Source: Mycobacterium neglectum (GTDB lineage Bacteria > Actinomycetota > Actinomycetes > Mycobacteriales > Mycobacteriaceae). Taken from it: DNA of 64,000 nt. Where the stretch lies: contig NZ_NVQE01000013.1 in the NCBI RefSeq assembly GCF_002591975.1, positions 81,096 through 145,095 of the forward strand, in the 5' to 3' direction. Below are positions 1-10,054 of this stretch, piece after piece (position 1 is the first letter of the stretch; every line of letters starts with the position of its first letter). Under the pieces are notes generated by a model. It saw only the letters and a program-made list of their open reading frames with translations, was not told the DNA's origin and ran no database searches. The position numbers and the translations under genes are program-made.

Positions 1-133
1 CGTGGAACGGGCAGAGGCCCTTCAGCGAGTCCGCACCCGCCCGCCGCAGTTGTACGTAGTCCCCGACGATCTCCTCGATGCGAACGCGTTCGCGAATGGC
101 CGCGATGTCACGATCAGGAATGCGGCCGGCCAC
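1..133 (-). CDS. dnaG: DNA primase DnaG, N-terminal fragment
   Basis: This is the first 44 codons of primase, which lays down RNA primers at the replication fork; the rest lies beyond the left edge. Read on the minus strand from a GTG at 133 it gives MAGRIPDRDIAAIRERV..., then a stretch ending ADSLKGLCPFH. The CPFH is the first half of the CHC2-type zinc finger that opens every bacterial primase. The dgt gene ends 41 bp upstream on the same strand, matching the dgt-dnaG pair of mycobacteria. Confidence 0.9.
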   Translation of the reverse strand, partial: MAGRIPDRDIAAIRERVRIEEIVGDYVQLRRAGADSLKGLCPFH

Positions 134-174
134 CGGGCCAGTCTAGAGCCCGCTGCGTTGCACTCGATCCGGCT

Positions 175-1431
175 TTAGGCCGGTTCCAATCGTTCCAATC
201 GCCCCTCTGTGAAGGATGCGACCTGGTCGATGACCACTCGCAACCGGGCGCCGTCATTGGCGGCCGCGTTGAACGCGGGGACGAAGATCGGGTCGAGCGT
301 GGCGGGTGCGCCGGCGAGCGTCCACTCGACCACGCGGTGGACGCGTTCGCGCTGCTGCCCCTGGAGTTCCAGGTGTCGCGGGTCGGACATGATGAACTGC
401 AGCGCCAGGATCTTGAGCACGGCCACCTCGGCCCGGACCAACTCCGGCACTCGAAGCGCGGCCTGATAGCGCACCAGCGGGCCCGCTCCGGCCACCTCCC
501 TCGTCGCGGCGATGGCCGCGGAGGCGAACCGCCCGACCAGCTCGCTGGTCAGGCGTTTGAGCGCGACGGATGCGGCGAGTGTGCCGTCGTACTTGCCGAC
601 CGCCGCGACGACGGGCAGGTCTGACAGTCGGCCCGCGGCAGCCACGAGATCGTCGGCAGGCAGTCCTGCCCCCATCCCGCTCGATTCGCCAAGCCGCCCC
701 AGTACGGCGGCCGCGTCGTCGTCGGCCAGCACCCGCATGTCGATCCGGCCCGAGACGACACCGTCCTCGACGTCGTGCACCGAATAAGCCACGTCATCGG
801 CCCAGTCCATGACCTGCGCCTCCAGACATGGCCGCTCGTCGGGTGCACCCGACCGGAGCCATTCCGCGGCCGCCGCGTCGTCGGTGTAGAAGCCGAACTT
901 GCGCTGCCGTCCACCCCGGCGCCACGGATACTTGGTCACCGCATCCAGCCCGGCCCGGGTGAGGTTCAATCCGGCACTGTTTCCTTGGGGGTCAAGGACT
1001 TTGGGCTCCAGGTGGGTCAGTATACGGAAGTTCTGCGCGTTGGCCTCGAAGCCGCCGTACTCGGAGGCGATCTCGTCGAGGGCACGTTCACCGTTGTGCC
1101 CGTACGGCGGATGCCCGATGTCGTGGGCCAGCCCGGCCATATCGACGAGGTCGGGATCGCAGCCGAGGCCGATGGCCATCCCGCGGCCGATCTGGGCGAC
1201 CTCCAACGAATGGGTCAACCGGGTGCGCGGAGTCTCGCCCTGCCGGGGTCCGACCACCTGGGTCTTGTCGGCCAGCCTGCGCAGCGCGGCGCAGTGCAGC
1301 ACTCTGGCCCGGTCACGGGCGAAGTCCGTGCGGTGCTCGGTATCGGTTCCCGGCAGCGCGGCAGCCTTGCGCGGTTCGACCACCATTCGCTCTCGGTCGA
1401 ACTTGTCGTAGAGATCCTGATTCGCTGCCAC
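175..1431 (-). CDS. dgt: Deoxyguanosinetriphosphate triphosphohydrolase-like protein Dgt
   Basis: HD-superfamily dNTP triphosphohydrolase that would release deoxynucleoside and tripolyphosphate, limiting cytoplasmic dNTP pools. The metal-binding HD residues are visible in [13 protein letters not shown] and [16 protein letters not shown], and the conserved [18 protein letters not shown] block lies near the N-terminus. The open frame runs further upstream, but that extension would overlap the divergent gene starting at 1466. The GTG at 1431 ([17 protein letters not shown]) gives 418 residues, close to the mycobacterial homologue. It is followed 41 bp later by dnaG on the same strand, so the two may be cotranscribed. 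Nothing unusual was seen. Confidence 0.9.
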   Translation of the reverse strand: MAANQDLYDKFDRERMVVEPRKAAALPGTDTEHRTDFARDRARVLHCAALRRLADKTQVVGPRQGETPRTRLTHSLEVAQIGRGMAIGLGCDPDLVDMAGLAHDIGHPPYGHNGERALDEIASEYGGFEANAQNFRILTHLEPKVLDPQGNSAGLNLTRAGLDAVTKYPWRRGGRQRKFGFYTDDAAAAEWLRSGAPDERPCLEAQVMDWADDVAYSVHDVEDGVVSGRIDMRVLADDDAAAVLGRLGESSGMGAGLPADDLVAAAGRLSDLPVVAAVGKYDGTLAASVALKRLTSELVGRFASAAIAATREVAGAGPLVRYQAALRVPELVRAEVAVLKILALQFIMSDPRHLELQGQQRERVHRVVEWTLAGAPATLDPIFVPAFNAAANDGARLRVVIDQVASFTEGRLERLEPA

Positions 1432-1465
1432 CGCCGCACAGTCTGCCAGTACTAGATTGGCCAGC

Positions 1466-3487
1466 ATGCGCATCGCCCGCTTGCTCAGCGTCGTGCTCTC
1501 AGTGCTGACCGCCGGTCTCGTGCTGGCTCCCGCCACTGCCGCCGAACCACCGTTCCGTGTGCCGGACTACGTCACCGACAGGGCCGGTGTGCTGTCACAG
1601 GGTCAGCTCGTGCAGGTCGAGAACGCCGTGAACCAGCTGTACAACGAGAATCGCACCCGACTCTGGGTGGTGTACGTCGACAGCTTCGGGCAGGGCGCGG
1701 TCGGGTGGGCGCGAACCACGATGCAGATCAGTGACTTCGGCGACCGGGATGCGCTGTTGGCGATCGCCACCGGAGAACGCGCCTACGCATTCCAGGTGCC
1801 GTCGGCCATCATGAGCCAGTCCGACGCCGCGGCCCTGCAGCGCAACGAGATCGAACCCGCTCTGCGCCAGGGCGATTGGACAGCCGCCGCGGTCGCCGCG
1901 GCGAACGGGCTGACCGAATCGACGACCTCGACGGGTCCGTCATCGCCGAACACCGGCGTCACCTGGCTGGGCTTTCTGATCGTCATGGCGGTCCTCGGAC
2001 TGATCGTCCTGGCACTCTATTTCTGGTCTCGACGGCGTCGCCGCCAGCGGCGAGAGGCCGAGTTCGCCGCGGCCAAGCGGGTGGATCCCGCCGACCCCAA
2101 CGCGTTGGCCGCCGTCCCGATCGACGCACTCGACGACCTCTCCAAGATGATGGTGGTCGACGTCGACAACGCGGTACGAACCAGCGACAGCGAATTGGCC
2201 TTGGCGGTCGAAGAATTCGGCGCCGCCCAGACCGACACCTTCAGTCGCGCGGTCAACAACGCCAAGACGACGCTGGCGCAGGCGTTCAACGTCCGCCAGA
2301 TTCTCGACGACGCCGTGCCCGAGACGCCGCAGCAGCGCCGCGATCTGCTCACCCGCGTGGTGGTCGCCGCCGCCAAGGCCGACCGGGAACTGGACGCGCA
2401 ATCGGAGGCGTTCGACAAACTCCGTGATCTCGTCATCAACGCACCCAGCCGACTGGACGCGATGACCCAGCAGATGGTGGACCTCACCGCGCGCCTCGGC
2501 CCGGCCGAGCAGGCGCTGGCCGCGCTGCACAGTCAATTCGATGCCTCCGCACTCACTTCGGTCGCCGACAATGTGAAGACCGCCCAGCAGCGGTTGGGTT
2601 TCGCCGATCAGAACATCAGCACCGCGCGGACACTCGTCGCCCGACCGGTGGGCCAGCAGATGGGTCTGGTCGATGCGATCCGCGCCGCGGAATCCTCGCT
2701 GGGACAAGCGCGTTCGCTACTGGACGCGGTCGACAGTGCGGGTGCCGACATCAACCGTGCCGTCGCAGCACTTCCCGACGCCATCACCGACATCCAGAAC
2801 GGTGTCGACCAGGCCAGCGGGATATTGCAGCAGGGCAACACGAACCATCAACGTGAGCTCGGCTCGGCACGCGACCAGGCCGCGGCTGCCGTCGCCGACG
2901 CTCAGAAGAACGGCAGCACGGACCCTCTCGGCACGTTCACGCGCCTGACCAGGGCCGACGCGGAATTGGATCGACTGCTGGCAACCGTTACCGAAGAATT
3001 ACAGGCCGCCAAACGCCTCAGCAGGGCGTTCGACCAGGCGCTGTTCTCCGCGCAGTCCCGCGTGCGGGGCGTCTCGGACTTCATCGACACCCGCCGCGGC
3101 AGCATCGGACCCGAGGCCCGCACCAGGCTCGCCGAAGCCGTCCGCCAACTTCAGGCGGCACAGGACAGGAGGGCGACCAATCTCAGCGAGGCGATCGCAC
3201 ATGCCAACGGCGCCGACATGCTGGCCGGACAGGCTCAAACGTTGGCCAGCAATGACGTCGCGGCCGCGCAGCGGTCGTATACGTCTGGCTGGGGCGGGGG
3301 CGGCAGCGGCTCCAACATGGGCGGGGTCATCGGCGGCATCATCATCGGCAACATCCTCAGCGGCGCGCTGCGCGGCGGCTTCGGCGGTGGTTTCGGAGGC
3401 GGTCTCGGGAATGGTCGGTCGACGTCGTTTGGCGGGTCATCGCGGTCGTCGGGACGCAGCTATAGCGGCGGCGGCGGCCGCTTCTAG
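1466..3487 (+). CDS. TPM-domain membrane protein (Rv2345-like)
   Basis: About 673 residues. An N-terminal signal peptide ([18 protein letters not shown]..., cleavage near ATAAEPP) is followed by a TPM/YgcG-type extracellular domain around residues 35-155. One transmembrane helix follows at about 168-188 ([20 protein letters not shown]) with a basic cytoplasmic stop-transfer RRRRRQRR. A long alanine- and glutamine-rich, probably helical region comes next, and the protein ends in a Gly/Ser-rich tail (repeated FGGG motifs, final GGGGRF). TPM domains are linked to phosphatase or membrane-stress functions, but the role of this mycobacterial family is not established. A TTG three codons upstream (1457) is an alternative start. 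It is divergent from dgt with about 35 bp between the starts, so promoters must be compact. Confidence 0.75.
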   Translation: MRIARLLSVVLSVLTAGLVLAPATAAEPPFRVPDYVTDRAGVLSQGQLVQVENAVNQLYNENRTRLWVVYVDSFGQGAVGWARTTMQISDFGDRDALLAIATGERAYAFQVPSAIMSQSDAAALQRNEIEPALRQGDWTAAAVAAANGLTESTTSTGPSSPNTGVTWLGFLIVMAVLGLIVLALYFWSRRRRRQRREAEFAAAKRVDPADPNALAAVPIDALDDLSKMMVVDVDNAVRTSDSELALAVEEFGAAQTDTFSRAVNNAKTTLAQAFNVRQILDDAVPETPQQRRDLLTRVVVAAAKADRELDAQSEAFDKLRDLVINAPSRLDAMTQQMVDLTARLGPAEQALAALHSQFDASALTSVADNVKTAQQRLGFADQNISTARTLVARPVGQQMGLVDAIRAAESSLGQARSLLDAVDSAGADINRAVAALPDAITDIQNGVDQASGILQQGNTNHQRELGSARDQAAAAVADAQKNGSTDPLGTFTRLTRADAELDRLLATVTEELQAAKRLSRAFDQALFSAQSRVRGVSDFIDTRRGSIGPEARTRLAEAVRQLQAAQDRRATNLSEAIAHANGADMLAGQAQTLASNDVAAAQRSYTSGWGGGGSGSNMGGVIGGIIIGNILSGALRGGFGGGFGGGLGNGRSTSFGGSSRSSGRSYSGGGGRF

Positions 3488-3491
3488 CCGC

Positions 3492-3549
3492 CGACTGCAC
3501 GCCTGTTTCCGCCCTCTCTCGGCGGATGTGTACAACAAGCGTGCAGTCG
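3492..3549. terminator. Bidirectional terminator-like inverted repeat
   Basis: A perfect 11-bp inverted repeat (CGACTGCACGC at 3492-3502, GCGTGCAGTCG at 3539-3549) encloses a second small hairpin, CCGCC (3509-3513) with GGCGG (3521-3525). It fills the gap between the convergent ends of the TPM-protein gene and glyS, where a shared terminator is expected. Confidence 0.6.
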
Positions 3550-3560
3550 CGCAGGACCCG

Positions 3561-4946
3561 CTAGGCGCCCTTGAGGCGGGTGGCGAGGTAATCGCTGACG
3601 GCGTCGAGCGCGACGCGATCTTGCGTCATGGCATCGCGTTCACGGATCGTCACCGCCTGATCCTCGAGCGAATCGAAGTCGACCGTCACGCAGAACGGCG
3701 TGCCGATCTCGTCCTGGCGACGGTAGCGCCTGCCGATGGCGCCCGCGTCGTCGAACTCGATGTTCCAGAACTTGCGGAGCTCGGCGGCCAGATCGCGCGC
3801 CTTCGGGGACAGCGCTTCATTGCGCGACAGCGGCAGCACCGCGGCCTTGATCGGAGCCAACCGCGGATCGAGCCGCAGCACAGTGCGCTTGTCGACACCG
3901 CCCTTGGCGTTGGGCGCCTCGTCCTCGTGATAGGCGTCGACCAGGAACGCCATCAGCGAGCGGGTCAGACCGGCTGCGGGCTCGATGACATATGGCACGT
4001 ATCTGGTCTCGGTCGCCTGGTCGAAGAAGGACAGGTCGACGCCGGAATGCTTTGAGTGCGTGGACAAGTCAAAGTCGGTTCGGTTGGCCACGCCCTCGAG
4101 TTCGCCCCACGGGTTGCCCTGGAAGCCGAACTTGTACTCGATGTCGACCGTGCGGTCGCTGTAGTGAGACAACTTCTCTTTCGGATGCTCGAAGAGCCGA
4201 AGGTTGTCGCGATCGATACCGAGATCGACGTACCACTGCAAGCGAGTGTCGATCCAATACTGGTGCCATTCCTTGGCGTGCGCGGGTTCGACGAAGAATT
4301 CCATCTCCATCTGCTCGAACTCGCGGGTGCGGAAGATGAAGTTGCCCGGGGTGATCTCGTTGCGGAAGCTCTTACCGATCTGGCCGATGCCGAACGGTGG
4401 CTTCTTACGTGCGGTCGTCACGACGTTGGCGAAGTTGACGAAGATGCCCTGCGCCGTCTCTGGGCGCAGATAGTGCAGACCATCCTCTGTCTCGATCGGA
4501 CCGAGATAGGTCTTGAGCATCATGTTGAAGTCGCGCGGCTCGGTCCACTGCCCCTTGGTGCCGCAGTCCGGGCACGCGATCTCGGACATCGCCACCGAAT
4601 CTGGGTCATCGAGCCCCTTCTTCTCGGCGTACGCCTCCTGCATGTGGTCCTGCCGGTGCCGCTTGTGGCAGTTGAGGCACTCGACGAGCGGATCGTTGAA
4701 CACCTCGACGTGCCCGGAGGCCACCCACACCTCGCGCGGCAGGATGATCGCGGAGTCCAGCCCCACGACATCATCTCGGGCCGTCACGACCGACTTCCAC
4801 CACTGCCGCTTGATGTTCTCCTTGAGTTCCACCCCGAGCGGGCCGTAATCCCACGCCGACTTGGTGCCGCCGTAAATCTCACCGGACTGGAAGACGAGCC
4901 CACGACGCTTGGCGAGGTTGGCGACGGTGTCGATGATGGAAGCCAC
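3561..4946 (-). CDS. glyS: Glycyl-tRNA synthetase (dimeric class II type)
   Basis: Charges tRNA-Gly. 461 residues from the GTG at 4946 ([19 protein letters not shown]); the frame stays open upstream, but earlier starts would run through the divergent smtB promoter. Class II motifs are present: [16 protein letters not shown] near the N-terminus, then [17 protein letters not shown] and [30 protein letters not shown]4 zinc-ribbon-like insertion is visible (CLNC, then CPDC about 40 residues later). As I remember it, the M. tuberculosis enzyme has lost these cysteines. It is divergent from the zinc-regulator operon smtB-zur. Confidence 0.93.
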   Translation of the reverse strand: MASIIDTVANLAKRRGLVFQSGEIYGGTKSAWDYGPLGVELKENIKRQWWKSVVTARDDVVGLDSAIILPREVWVASGHVEVFNDPLVECLNCHKRHRQDHMQEAYAEKKGLDDPDSVAMSEIACPDCGTKGQWTEPRDFNMMLKTYLGPIETEDGLHYLRPETAQGIFVNFANVVTTARKKPPFGIGQIGKSFRNEITPGNFIFRTREFEQMEMEFFVEPAHAKEWHQYWIDTRLQWYVDLGIDRDNLRLFEHPKEKLSHYSDRTVDIEYKFGFQGNPWGELEGVANRTDFDLSTHSKHSGVDLSFFDQATETRYVPYVIEPAAGLTRSLMAFLVDAYHEDEAPNAKGGVDKRTVLRLDPRLAPIKAAVLPLSRNEALSPKARDLAAELRKFWNIEFDDAGAIGRRYRRQDEIGTPFCVTVDFDSLEDQAVTIRERDAMTQDRVALDAVSDYLATRLKGA

Positions 4947-4979
4947 GAGATAACACCCTATCGAGAAGCATCCGCAGCA

Positions 4980-5007
4980 TTGACATGCGGAAGTCCGCAT
5001 GTATTCT
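4980..5007 (+). promoter_or_regulatory. smtB-zur promoter with an operator palindrome in the spacer
   Basis: TTGACA (4980-4985) and TATTCT (5002-5007) are separated by 16 bp. A perfect inverted repeat, ACATGCGG-AAGT-CCGCATGT (4983-5002), fills the spacer exactly. An ArsR/SmtB repressor bound there would block RNA polymerase, so this is the likely SmtB autoregulatory operator. The expected transcription start (about 5014-5018) falls at or next to the ATG at 5018, implying a leaderless or nearly leaderless mRNA. Confidence 0.75.
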
Positions 5008-5017
5008 TGGCGCCATA

Positions 5018-5407
5018 ATGAAAACGGTTTCCACTTTCGCCGGCAGCGAGTGCGAAGAGGGCTCGGTTCCCGCCGAGATCGGACACGACCACAGCGGCGC
5101 ACCGTTCCCGGAACTGCCGCCACGCGACGTGCTCGACACCTCCGGAGACCTGCTGCGCGCGCTGGCCGCGCCGGTCCGCATCGCGATCGTGCTCCAGCTG
5201 CGGGAGTCGGCGCGTTGTGTCCACGAACTCGTCGACGCGCTCGCGGTGCCGCAACCATTGGTCAGTCAGCATCTGCGGATCCTCAAGTCCGCCGGCGTGG
5301 TGGCGGGAGCGCGGTCGGGACGCGAAGTGATGTATCGATTGGTCGATCACCACCTCGCCGAAATCGTCGTCGCGGCCGTGACCCACGCGGCAGAGGGCAA
5401 CGAGTGA
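5018..5407 (+). CDS. smtB: ArsR/SmtB-family zinc-responsive repressor
   Basis: 129 residues. The winged-helix domain runs from about residue 40 ([17 protein letters not shown], recognition region [19 protein letters not shown], wing [10 protein letters not shown]). The C-terminal helix carries D-H-H and a later H-x-x-E ([18 protein letters not shown]), matching alpha5-type zinc ligands. The ATG at 5018 is preferred to the upstream ATG at 4985 because the latter lies inside the operator and -35 region. The stop overlaps the GTG of zur by 4 bp (GTGA), so the two regulators are translationally coupled. In mycobacteria SmtB responds to zinc and represses this operon, whose second gene encodes Zur. 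Confidence 0.9.
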   Translation: MKTVSTFAGSECEEGSVPAEIGHDHSGAPFPELPPRDVLDTSGDLLRALAAPVRIAIVLQLRESARCVHELVDALAVPQPLVSQHLRILKSAGVVAGARSGREVMYRLVDHHLAEIVVAAVTHAAEGNE

Positions 5408-5808
5408 CGACCCCAGCCACCGGCGTTCGCTCGACTCGACAGCGCGCCGCCATCGCCGCGCTGCTGGACAAGCTCGACGAATTTCGGTCTGCCCAGGAGC
5501 TACACGACGAATTGCGCAAACGCGGTGAGGGCATCGGGCTCACCACCGTGTACCGCACGCTGCAGCAGATGGCGACCGCCGGCCTTGTCGATGCGCTACG
5601 CACCGATACCGGCGAGGCCGTCTACCGACGCTGCTCCGACGACCACCATCATCATCTGGTCTGCCGGGCCTGCGGCTCGACCGTCGAGGTGCAGGGCGAT
5701 CAGGTCGAGACGTGGGCCACCGAAGTCGCTCGCGAGCACGGGTTCTCCGACGTCAGCCACACCATCGAGATCTTCGGCCTCTGCGGGGCGTGCACGGAAG
5801 GCGCGTAG
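5404..5808 (+). CDS. zur: Zinc uptake regulator Zur (FurB)
   Basis: Fur-family repressor of zinc-uptake genes, 134 residues from the GTG at 5404. The winged-helix DNA-binding region includes RSTRQRAAIAALLDKLDEF and GIGLTTVYRTLQQMATAGLVD. The metal sites show as DDHHHHLVCRACG (sensing histidines plus the first CxxC) and the terminal CGAC (second CxxC of the structural zinc). It sits downstream of smtB with a 4-bp overlap, the arrangement known from M. tuberculosis Rv2358-Rv2359. Its stop abuts the stop of the convergent 5809-6231 gene with no spacer. Confidence 0.92.
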   Translation: MTTPATGVRSTRQRAAIAALLDKLDEFRSAQELHDELRKRGEGIGLTTVYRTLQQMATAGLVDALRTDTGEAVYRRCSDDHHHHLVCRACGSTVEVQGDQVETWATEVAREHGFSDVSHTIEIFGLCGACTEGA

Positions 5809-6231
5809 TCAGACTAGTGCGCGGCGCACGTCAGAACCTGTGGACAGCACCATCAGAATGAGTGTGCGCAACGCATCGTCAGTCAGACCCGCCGCAGGGA
5901 AGTTGTAGCGCAGCAACACATCTGCGGTCTTCTTCGAGTTGCGCTTGGCTCCTGCCGCGACCTGGGCGTGGCCACCCTTGGTCGCCAGTGACACCGTGCC
6001 AAGAAGGGTGTTGTGCGCGTGATCTGCCACCGCCGCACGGAGTTTGGCGTCCAACGGCAGGTCCCACGCCAGGATCTGGGTGAGCGACACGAGCTCAAGA
6101 CCTTCGGCGATTTCGACGACCCGCAGCGACGCGACCGTGCCATCGTGGTGGAGGGTGATCGCGCCGTCCTCTTCCCGACTCAGCGACAGCACCTCCCCAA
6201 GGACGGCCGCCAGTCGATCCTGCATGGACAC
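5809..6231 (-). CDS. Conserved mycobacterial protein (Rv2360c-like)
   Basis: 140 residues from the GTG at 6231, or 138 from the ATG at 6225 (MQDRLAAVLGEVLSL). No signal peptide, membrane segment or catalytic motif is visible. It reads as a compact alpha/beta protein with a hydrophobic central strand (VASLRVVEIAEGLELVSL), and the C-terminal half is rich in Ala and Leu. The start overlaps the uppS stop by one base, so it is the last gene of a recO-uppS-orf operon. I do not recognise a function; the family appears confined to mycobacteria and close relatives. Confidence 0.7.
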   Translation of the reverse strand: MSMQDRLAAVLGEVLSLSREEDGAITLHHDGTVASLRVVEIAEGLELVSLTQILAWDLPLDAKLRAAVADHAHNTLLGTVSLATKGGHAQVAAGAKRNSKKTADVLLRYNFPAAGLTDDALRTLILMVLSTGSDVRRALV

Positions 6232-7112
6232 TAGGCTCTGCCGAACCTACGGTTGCGGTTCACGTACTCCTCGCACGCCTCCCACAGATCTCGGCGGTCG
6301 TAGTCGGGCCACAGTTTGTCCTGAAACACGTACTCCGCGTACGCCGCCTGCCACAGCAGGAAGTTGCTCGCCCGCTGCTCCCCCGATGTCCGGATGAACA
6401 GGTCGACGTCGGGAATGTCGGAGCGGTGAAGATGCTTGGCGAAGGTCGCCTCGCTGATCCGGCCGGGGTTGATCTTGCCGTCGGCTGCCTGCTGCGCGAG
6501 CTCGCGGGCCGCTTCGACGATCTCGGTGCGGCCACCGTAGTTGACGCAGTAGTTGATCGTGATGACGTCGTTGTCGACCGTCATCTGCTCGGCGATGTCG
6601 AACTCCTTGATCACGCTGCGCCACATGCGCGGCCGTGAACCGACCCAGCGCATCCGCACGCCCATGTCATTCAGGTTCTCGCGGCGCCGACGGACCACTT
6701 CACGGTTGAATCCCATCAGGAAGCGCACCTCTTCGGTGCTGCGTTTCCAGTTCTCGGTCGAGAAGGCGTACACCGTCAGGTGCTTGATGCCGATTTCGAT
6801 TGCACCGCAGGTGATGTCGATGAGCACCGCCTCGCCCATCTTGTGCCCCTCGGTGCGGTGCAGCCCGCGCTGGGTGGCCCACCGCCCGTTGCCGTCCATC
6901 ACGACGGCGACGTGATTCGGCACCTGGCCGGCCGGGATCTGAGGCGCGGCGGCCTTGGAGGTGTGTTGCGGCGGCCTGGCGAACCTGCCGTGGCTGCGGG
7001 GCGTCAGTTCGGGAAAGACGACCGGCCACGTCGACTTGTCGGGAAATGTGGGGTAGTCGTCAGGCGCCTGGGGCAGCTGTGGGTACTTCTGCTTGCCCTT
7101 CTTGGTAGCCAT
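6231..7112 (-). CDS. uppS: Decaprenyl diphosphate synthase (cis-prenyltransferase)
   Basis: Z-prenyltransferase that extends a short allylic diphosphate to the decaprenyl carrier lipid used for peptidoglycan, arabinogalactan and LAM synthesis. 293 residues from the ATG at 7112 ([15 protein letters not shown]). The catalytic Asp lies in [17 protein letters not shown], followed by the substrate motif [10 protein letters not shown]. The C-terminal signature [15 protein letters not shown] with downstream AYAEYVF is complete. The first 70 residues are the Pro-rich extension typical of the long mycobacterial enzyme (Rv2361c type). The start lies inside the 3' end of recO (53-bp overlap), indicating coupled translation. 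Confidence 0.92.
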   Translation of the reverse strand: MATKKGKQKYPQLPQAPDDYPTFPDKSTWPVVFPELTPRSHGRFARPPQHTSKAAAPQIPAGQVPNHVAVVMDGNGRWATQRGLHRTEGHKMGEAVLIDITCGAIEIGIKHLTVYAFSTENWKRSTEEVRFLMGFNREVVRRRRENLNDMGVRMRWVGSRPRMWRSVIKEFDIAEQMTVDNDVITINYCVNYGGRTEIVEAARELAQQAADGKINPGRISEATFAKHLHRSDIPDVDLFIRTSGEQRASNFLLWQAAYAEYVFQDKLWPDYDRRDLWEACEEYVNRNRRFGRA

Positions 7113-7902
7113 GCGCCATATCCTGCCCGACCAGCGGCGCCCGTAGGTCAGCGACTGTCTGATCGGCCCGGTACATCCGTTCGACCAGCGGCAACGTTCG
7201 CAACTGGCGTTCCAGGTGCCACTGCAGGTGCGCGGCGACCAGGCCGCTGGCCTGGCTGCGATGCGATGTCGTCGACGCCTGCGCGTGCTCCCAGTCCCCG
7301 TCATACAGCGCGGCCATCAGGTCCAACACCCCCTGCGGTGGTGTCACCGATCCCGACGGCCGGCAATGTACGCACACACTGCCCCCGGCTGCGACGTGGA
7401 ACGCCCGGTGCGGACCCGGCGTCGCGCAGCGGGCGCATTCGATCAGCGCCGGCGCCCAGCCGGCGATTCCCATGGCGCGCAACAGGTAAGCGTCCAGCAC
7501 GAGTTCCCGCGGCCGGCTACCGTCGGCGACCGCCCGCAGCGCGCCGACAGTCAGCCGGTGCAGTGCGGGCATCGGCGCCCGCTCCTCGCCTGCCAGCCGC
7601 TCGGCGGTCTCGAGGACCGCGCACGCGCAGGTGTAGCGGCCGTAGTCACTGACGATGTCGGTGGCGAACGCATCGATGGCCTGGACCTGGGTGACGATGT
7701 CGAGATTGCGACCGGGATGCAGCTGAACATCGATGTGCGCGAACGGCTCCAGCCTGGCCCCGAACTTGCTGCGGGTACGCCGGACACCCTTGGCCACCGC
7801 GCGCACCAGCCCGTGGTCGCGGGTGAGCAGGGTGACGATCCGGTCGGCCTCACCGAGCTTGTGCTGACGCAGCACCACCGCTCGATCCCGGTACAGCCGC
7901 AT
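7060..7902 (-). CDS. recO: DNA repair protein RecO
   Basis: RecFOR-pathway protein that anneals complementary strands and helps load RecA at gaps. 280 residues from the ATG at 7902 ([23 protein letters not shown]); a GTG directly before it is possible. The N-terminal OB-fold reads through [23 protein letters not shown]. Four cysteines of the zinc-binding region are present ([13 protein letters not shown] and VCVHC). It is first of a minus-strand group with uppS and the Rv2360c-like gene, and divergent from amiA2 across about 63 bp. Confidence 0.92.
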   Translation of the reverse strand: MRLYRDRAVVLRQHKLGEADRIVTLLTRDHGLVRAVAKGVRRTRSKFGARLEPFAHIDVQLHPGRNLDIVTQVQAIDAFATDIVSDYGRYTCACAVLETAERLAGEERAPMPALHRLTVGALRAVADGSRPRELVLDAYLLRAMGIAGWAPALIECARCATPGPHRAFHVAAGGSVCVHCRPSGSVTPPQGVLDLMAALYDGDWEHAQASTTSHRSQASGLVAAHLQWHLERQLRTLPLVERMYRADQTVADLRAPLVGQDMAHGYQEGQAEVPTAAPGA

Positions 7903-7965
7903 CACAACAGTCTCCCACTGCGATCGGACAGATTCCGGTACGCAGCGCCGATATTCTTGTAGGCG

Positions 7966-9456
7966 ATGGTCGAACAGCTCCGATTCCCCACGCTCACTCA
8001 GCAGCTGTTTCAGCTGGCGAGTGGTTCAGTCACGTCCGAAGACCTGGTGCGCCGATCGCTCGACGCGATCGCGGCCAGCCAGCCCACCCTCAACGCATTC
8101 CGGGTGGTGCTGGCCGACCAGGCTCTGGCCGACGCCGCCAGAGCGGACCGCAAACGCGCCGCCGGCAAACACCTTCCACTGTTGGGCATCCCGATCGCGG
8201 TGAAGGACGACGTCGACGTCGAAGGGGTGCCCACCAGGTTCGGCGCCGACGGCACGATCCGGCCTGCCGAAGCCGACGCCGAAGTCGTGCGTCGGCTGAA
8301 GGCCGCGGGCGCGGTGATCGTCGGCAAGACCAACACGTGCGAGTTGGGTCAGTGGCCGTTCACCAGTGGGCCCGCCTTCGGTCACACCCGCAATCCGTGG
8401 TCGCGTGAGCACACACCGGGCGGATCGTCGGGCGGCAGCGCCGCCGCCGTGGCTGCCGGTCTGGTGGCCGCGGCCATCGGATCGGACGGCGCGGGCAGCG
8501 TCCGCATCCCCGCGGCGTGGACTCACCTGGTCGGTATCAAACCCCAGCGCGGCAGGATCTCCACCTGGCCGTTGCCCGAGGCGTTCAACGGCATCACCGT
8601 CAACGGTGTGCTCGCCCGAACGGTCACCGACGCGGCGATCGTGCTCGACGCGGCGTCCGGCAACGTTCCCGGTGATCTGCACCAGCCGCCGCCGGTAGAG
8701 GTATCGGACTACGTCGGCCGGGCGCCTGGCCCACTGCGGATCGCGCAGTCCACGAAGTTCCCGTTCACCGTCTTCCGGGCCAAGCTGCATCCCGAGATCC
8801 GTGCTGCGCTGGAGACCACCGCAGCGCAGCTCGAAGAACTCGGACACACGATCGTGTCCGCCGATCCCGGATACGACCTGGCCATGTCCTGGAACTTCCT
8901 GTCCCGGTCGACGGCGGGGCTGGTCGAGTGGGCGGATCGCCTCGGCCGCGACGTCACACTCGACGATCGCACCAGAGCCAACATCCGCACGGGCTGGCTG
9001 CTATCGCAGAACACGCTTCGCAAGGCCCGCGCCCGAGAGGCCGCGTCCCAGCGCCGCATGGGGTGGATCTTCAACATTGCCGACGTCGTACTCGCGCCGA
9101 CGACCGCACAACCGCCTCCCGAAGTGCACGACTTCGACAGGCTCGGTGGCCTGGCCACCGACCGCGCCATGATTCGGGCCTGCCCCGTCACCTGGCCCTG
9201 GAACCTCTTGGGCTGGCCCTCGATCAGTGTGCCCGCCGGGTTCACGTCCTCGGGTCTGCCGATCGGCGTGCAGTTGATGGGCCCGGCCAACAGTGAGCCG
9301 CTACTGATCTCGCTCGCCGCCGCACTCGAGGCGATCAACGGCTGGTCGAACCGGCAGCCGCAGGTGTGGTGGACGCCGTCCACGGCACCGGATCCGGAGC
9401 CCACCGGCCCGCACGACGATTCCATAGCGCACATCACGCCCGGCGAAGTGGCGTAA
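7966..9456 (+). CDS. amiA2: Amidase-signature hydrolase AmiA2
   Basis: 496-residue amidase-signature enzyme; the physiological amide substrate is unknown. The Ser-Ser-Lys triad is visible: Lys in GIPIAVKDDVDV, the Gly/Ser-rich core HTPGGSSGGSAAAVAAG, and the nucleophilic Ser in SDGAGSVRIPA. A TATTCT hexamer at 7952-7957 precedes the ATG by 8 bp, so the message is probably leaderless. The stop shares its last base with the ATG of the next gene (TAATG), coupling it to a secreted CAP-domain protein. No signal peptide is seen, so it should act in the cytoplasm. Confidence 0.9.
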   Translation: MVEQLRFPTLTQQLFQLASGSVTSEDLVRRSLDAIAASQPTLNAFRVVLADQALADAARADRKRAAGKHLPLLGIPIAVKDDVDVEGVPTRFGADGTIRPAEADAEVVRRLKAAGAVIVGKTNTCELGQWPFTSGPAFGHTRNPWSREHTPGGSSGGSAAAVAAGLVAAAIGSDGAGSVRIPAAWTHLVGIKPQRGRISTWPLPEAFNGITVNGVLARTVTDAAIVLDAASGNVPGDLHQPPPVEVSDYVGRAPGPLRIAQSTKFPFTVFRAKLHPEIRAALETTAAQLEELGHTIVSADPGYDLAMSWNFLSRSTAGLVEWADRLGRDVTLDDRTRANIRTGWLLSQNTLRKARAREAASQRRMGWIFNIADVVLAPTTAQPPPEVHDFDRLGGLATDRAMIRACPVTWPWNLLGWPSISVPAGFTSSGLPIGVQLMGPANSEPLLISLAAALEAINGWSNRQPQVWWTPSTAPDPEPTGPHDDSIAHITPGEVA

Positions 9457-10016
9457 TGTCATCGCCCATGACGGCGCGGCACTCTGCATATGCACTGTCG
9501 GCCCTGGTGGTGGCGGCCGGCAGCATCATCGGAACACCGACGGCCGGTGCCGACAACAAGCGGCTGAACGACGGCGTGGTCGCCAACGTCTACACCATGC
9601 AGCACCAAGCCGGCTGTACGACCGACATCAAGATCAACCCCAAGCTGCGCCTGGCCGCGCAGTGGCACACCAACGATGTCCTCAACAACCGCGCGCTGGC
9701 CGGCGATATCGGTTCCGACGGTTCGACGGTGGCCGATCGCGCACGCAACGCCGGCTATGCCGGGCCAGTCGCCGAGACGACGGCGATCAATCCGGCGCTC
9801 GCCATCAGCGGCATCGAGTTGATCAATCAGTGGTATCACCGACCCGACTACAACGCGATCATGTCGGACTGCTCGAACGTCGACATCGGTGTGTGGTCCG
9901 CAAATCTGATCGACCGCACCGTCGTGGTGGCGGTCTACGGCAAGGGCGACGGTGCACCGCCGGTGCAGTCACCCGGCAGGCCGTTCGGCACGCCGGGCGC
10001 AGGCGCACCGGGCTGA
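9456..10016 (+). CDS. Secreted CAP-domain-like protein
   Basis: 186 residues. A signal peptide (MTARHSAYALSALVVAAGSI, cleavage near TAGADNK) precedes a small SCP/CAP-like domain. Landmarks are VVANVYTMQHQAGC, LRLAAQWHTNDVLNN, and the terminal strand VVVAVYGKGD followed by a Pro/Gly-rich tail. Typical CAP catalytic histidines are only partly matched, so enzymatic activity is doubtful. The start overlaps the amiA2 stop by one base; a second ATG 12 bp in is possible. Two cysteines could form a disulfide. Function unknown. The pairing with an amidase and a second small secreted protein suggests a cell-envelope role, which is inference only. Confidence 0.65.
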   Translation: MSSPMTARHSAYALSALVVAAGSIIGTPTAGADNKRLNDGVVANVYTMQHQAGCTTDIKINPKLRLAAQWHTNDVLNNRALAGDIGSDGSTVADRARNAGYAGPVAETTAINPALAISGIELINQWYHRPDYNAIMSDCSNVDIGVWSANLIDRTVVVAVYGKGDGAPPVQSPGRPFGTPGAGAPG

Positions 10017-10054
10017 CGTCCCGCATTGGCAAAAGTCTTTCTTCGGGAGGATCC

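Noticed and set aside
4985..5017. Upstream ATG start for smtB
   Set aside because: It lies within the -35/operator region; the expected transcription start is near 5014-5018, so the ATG at 5018 is used.
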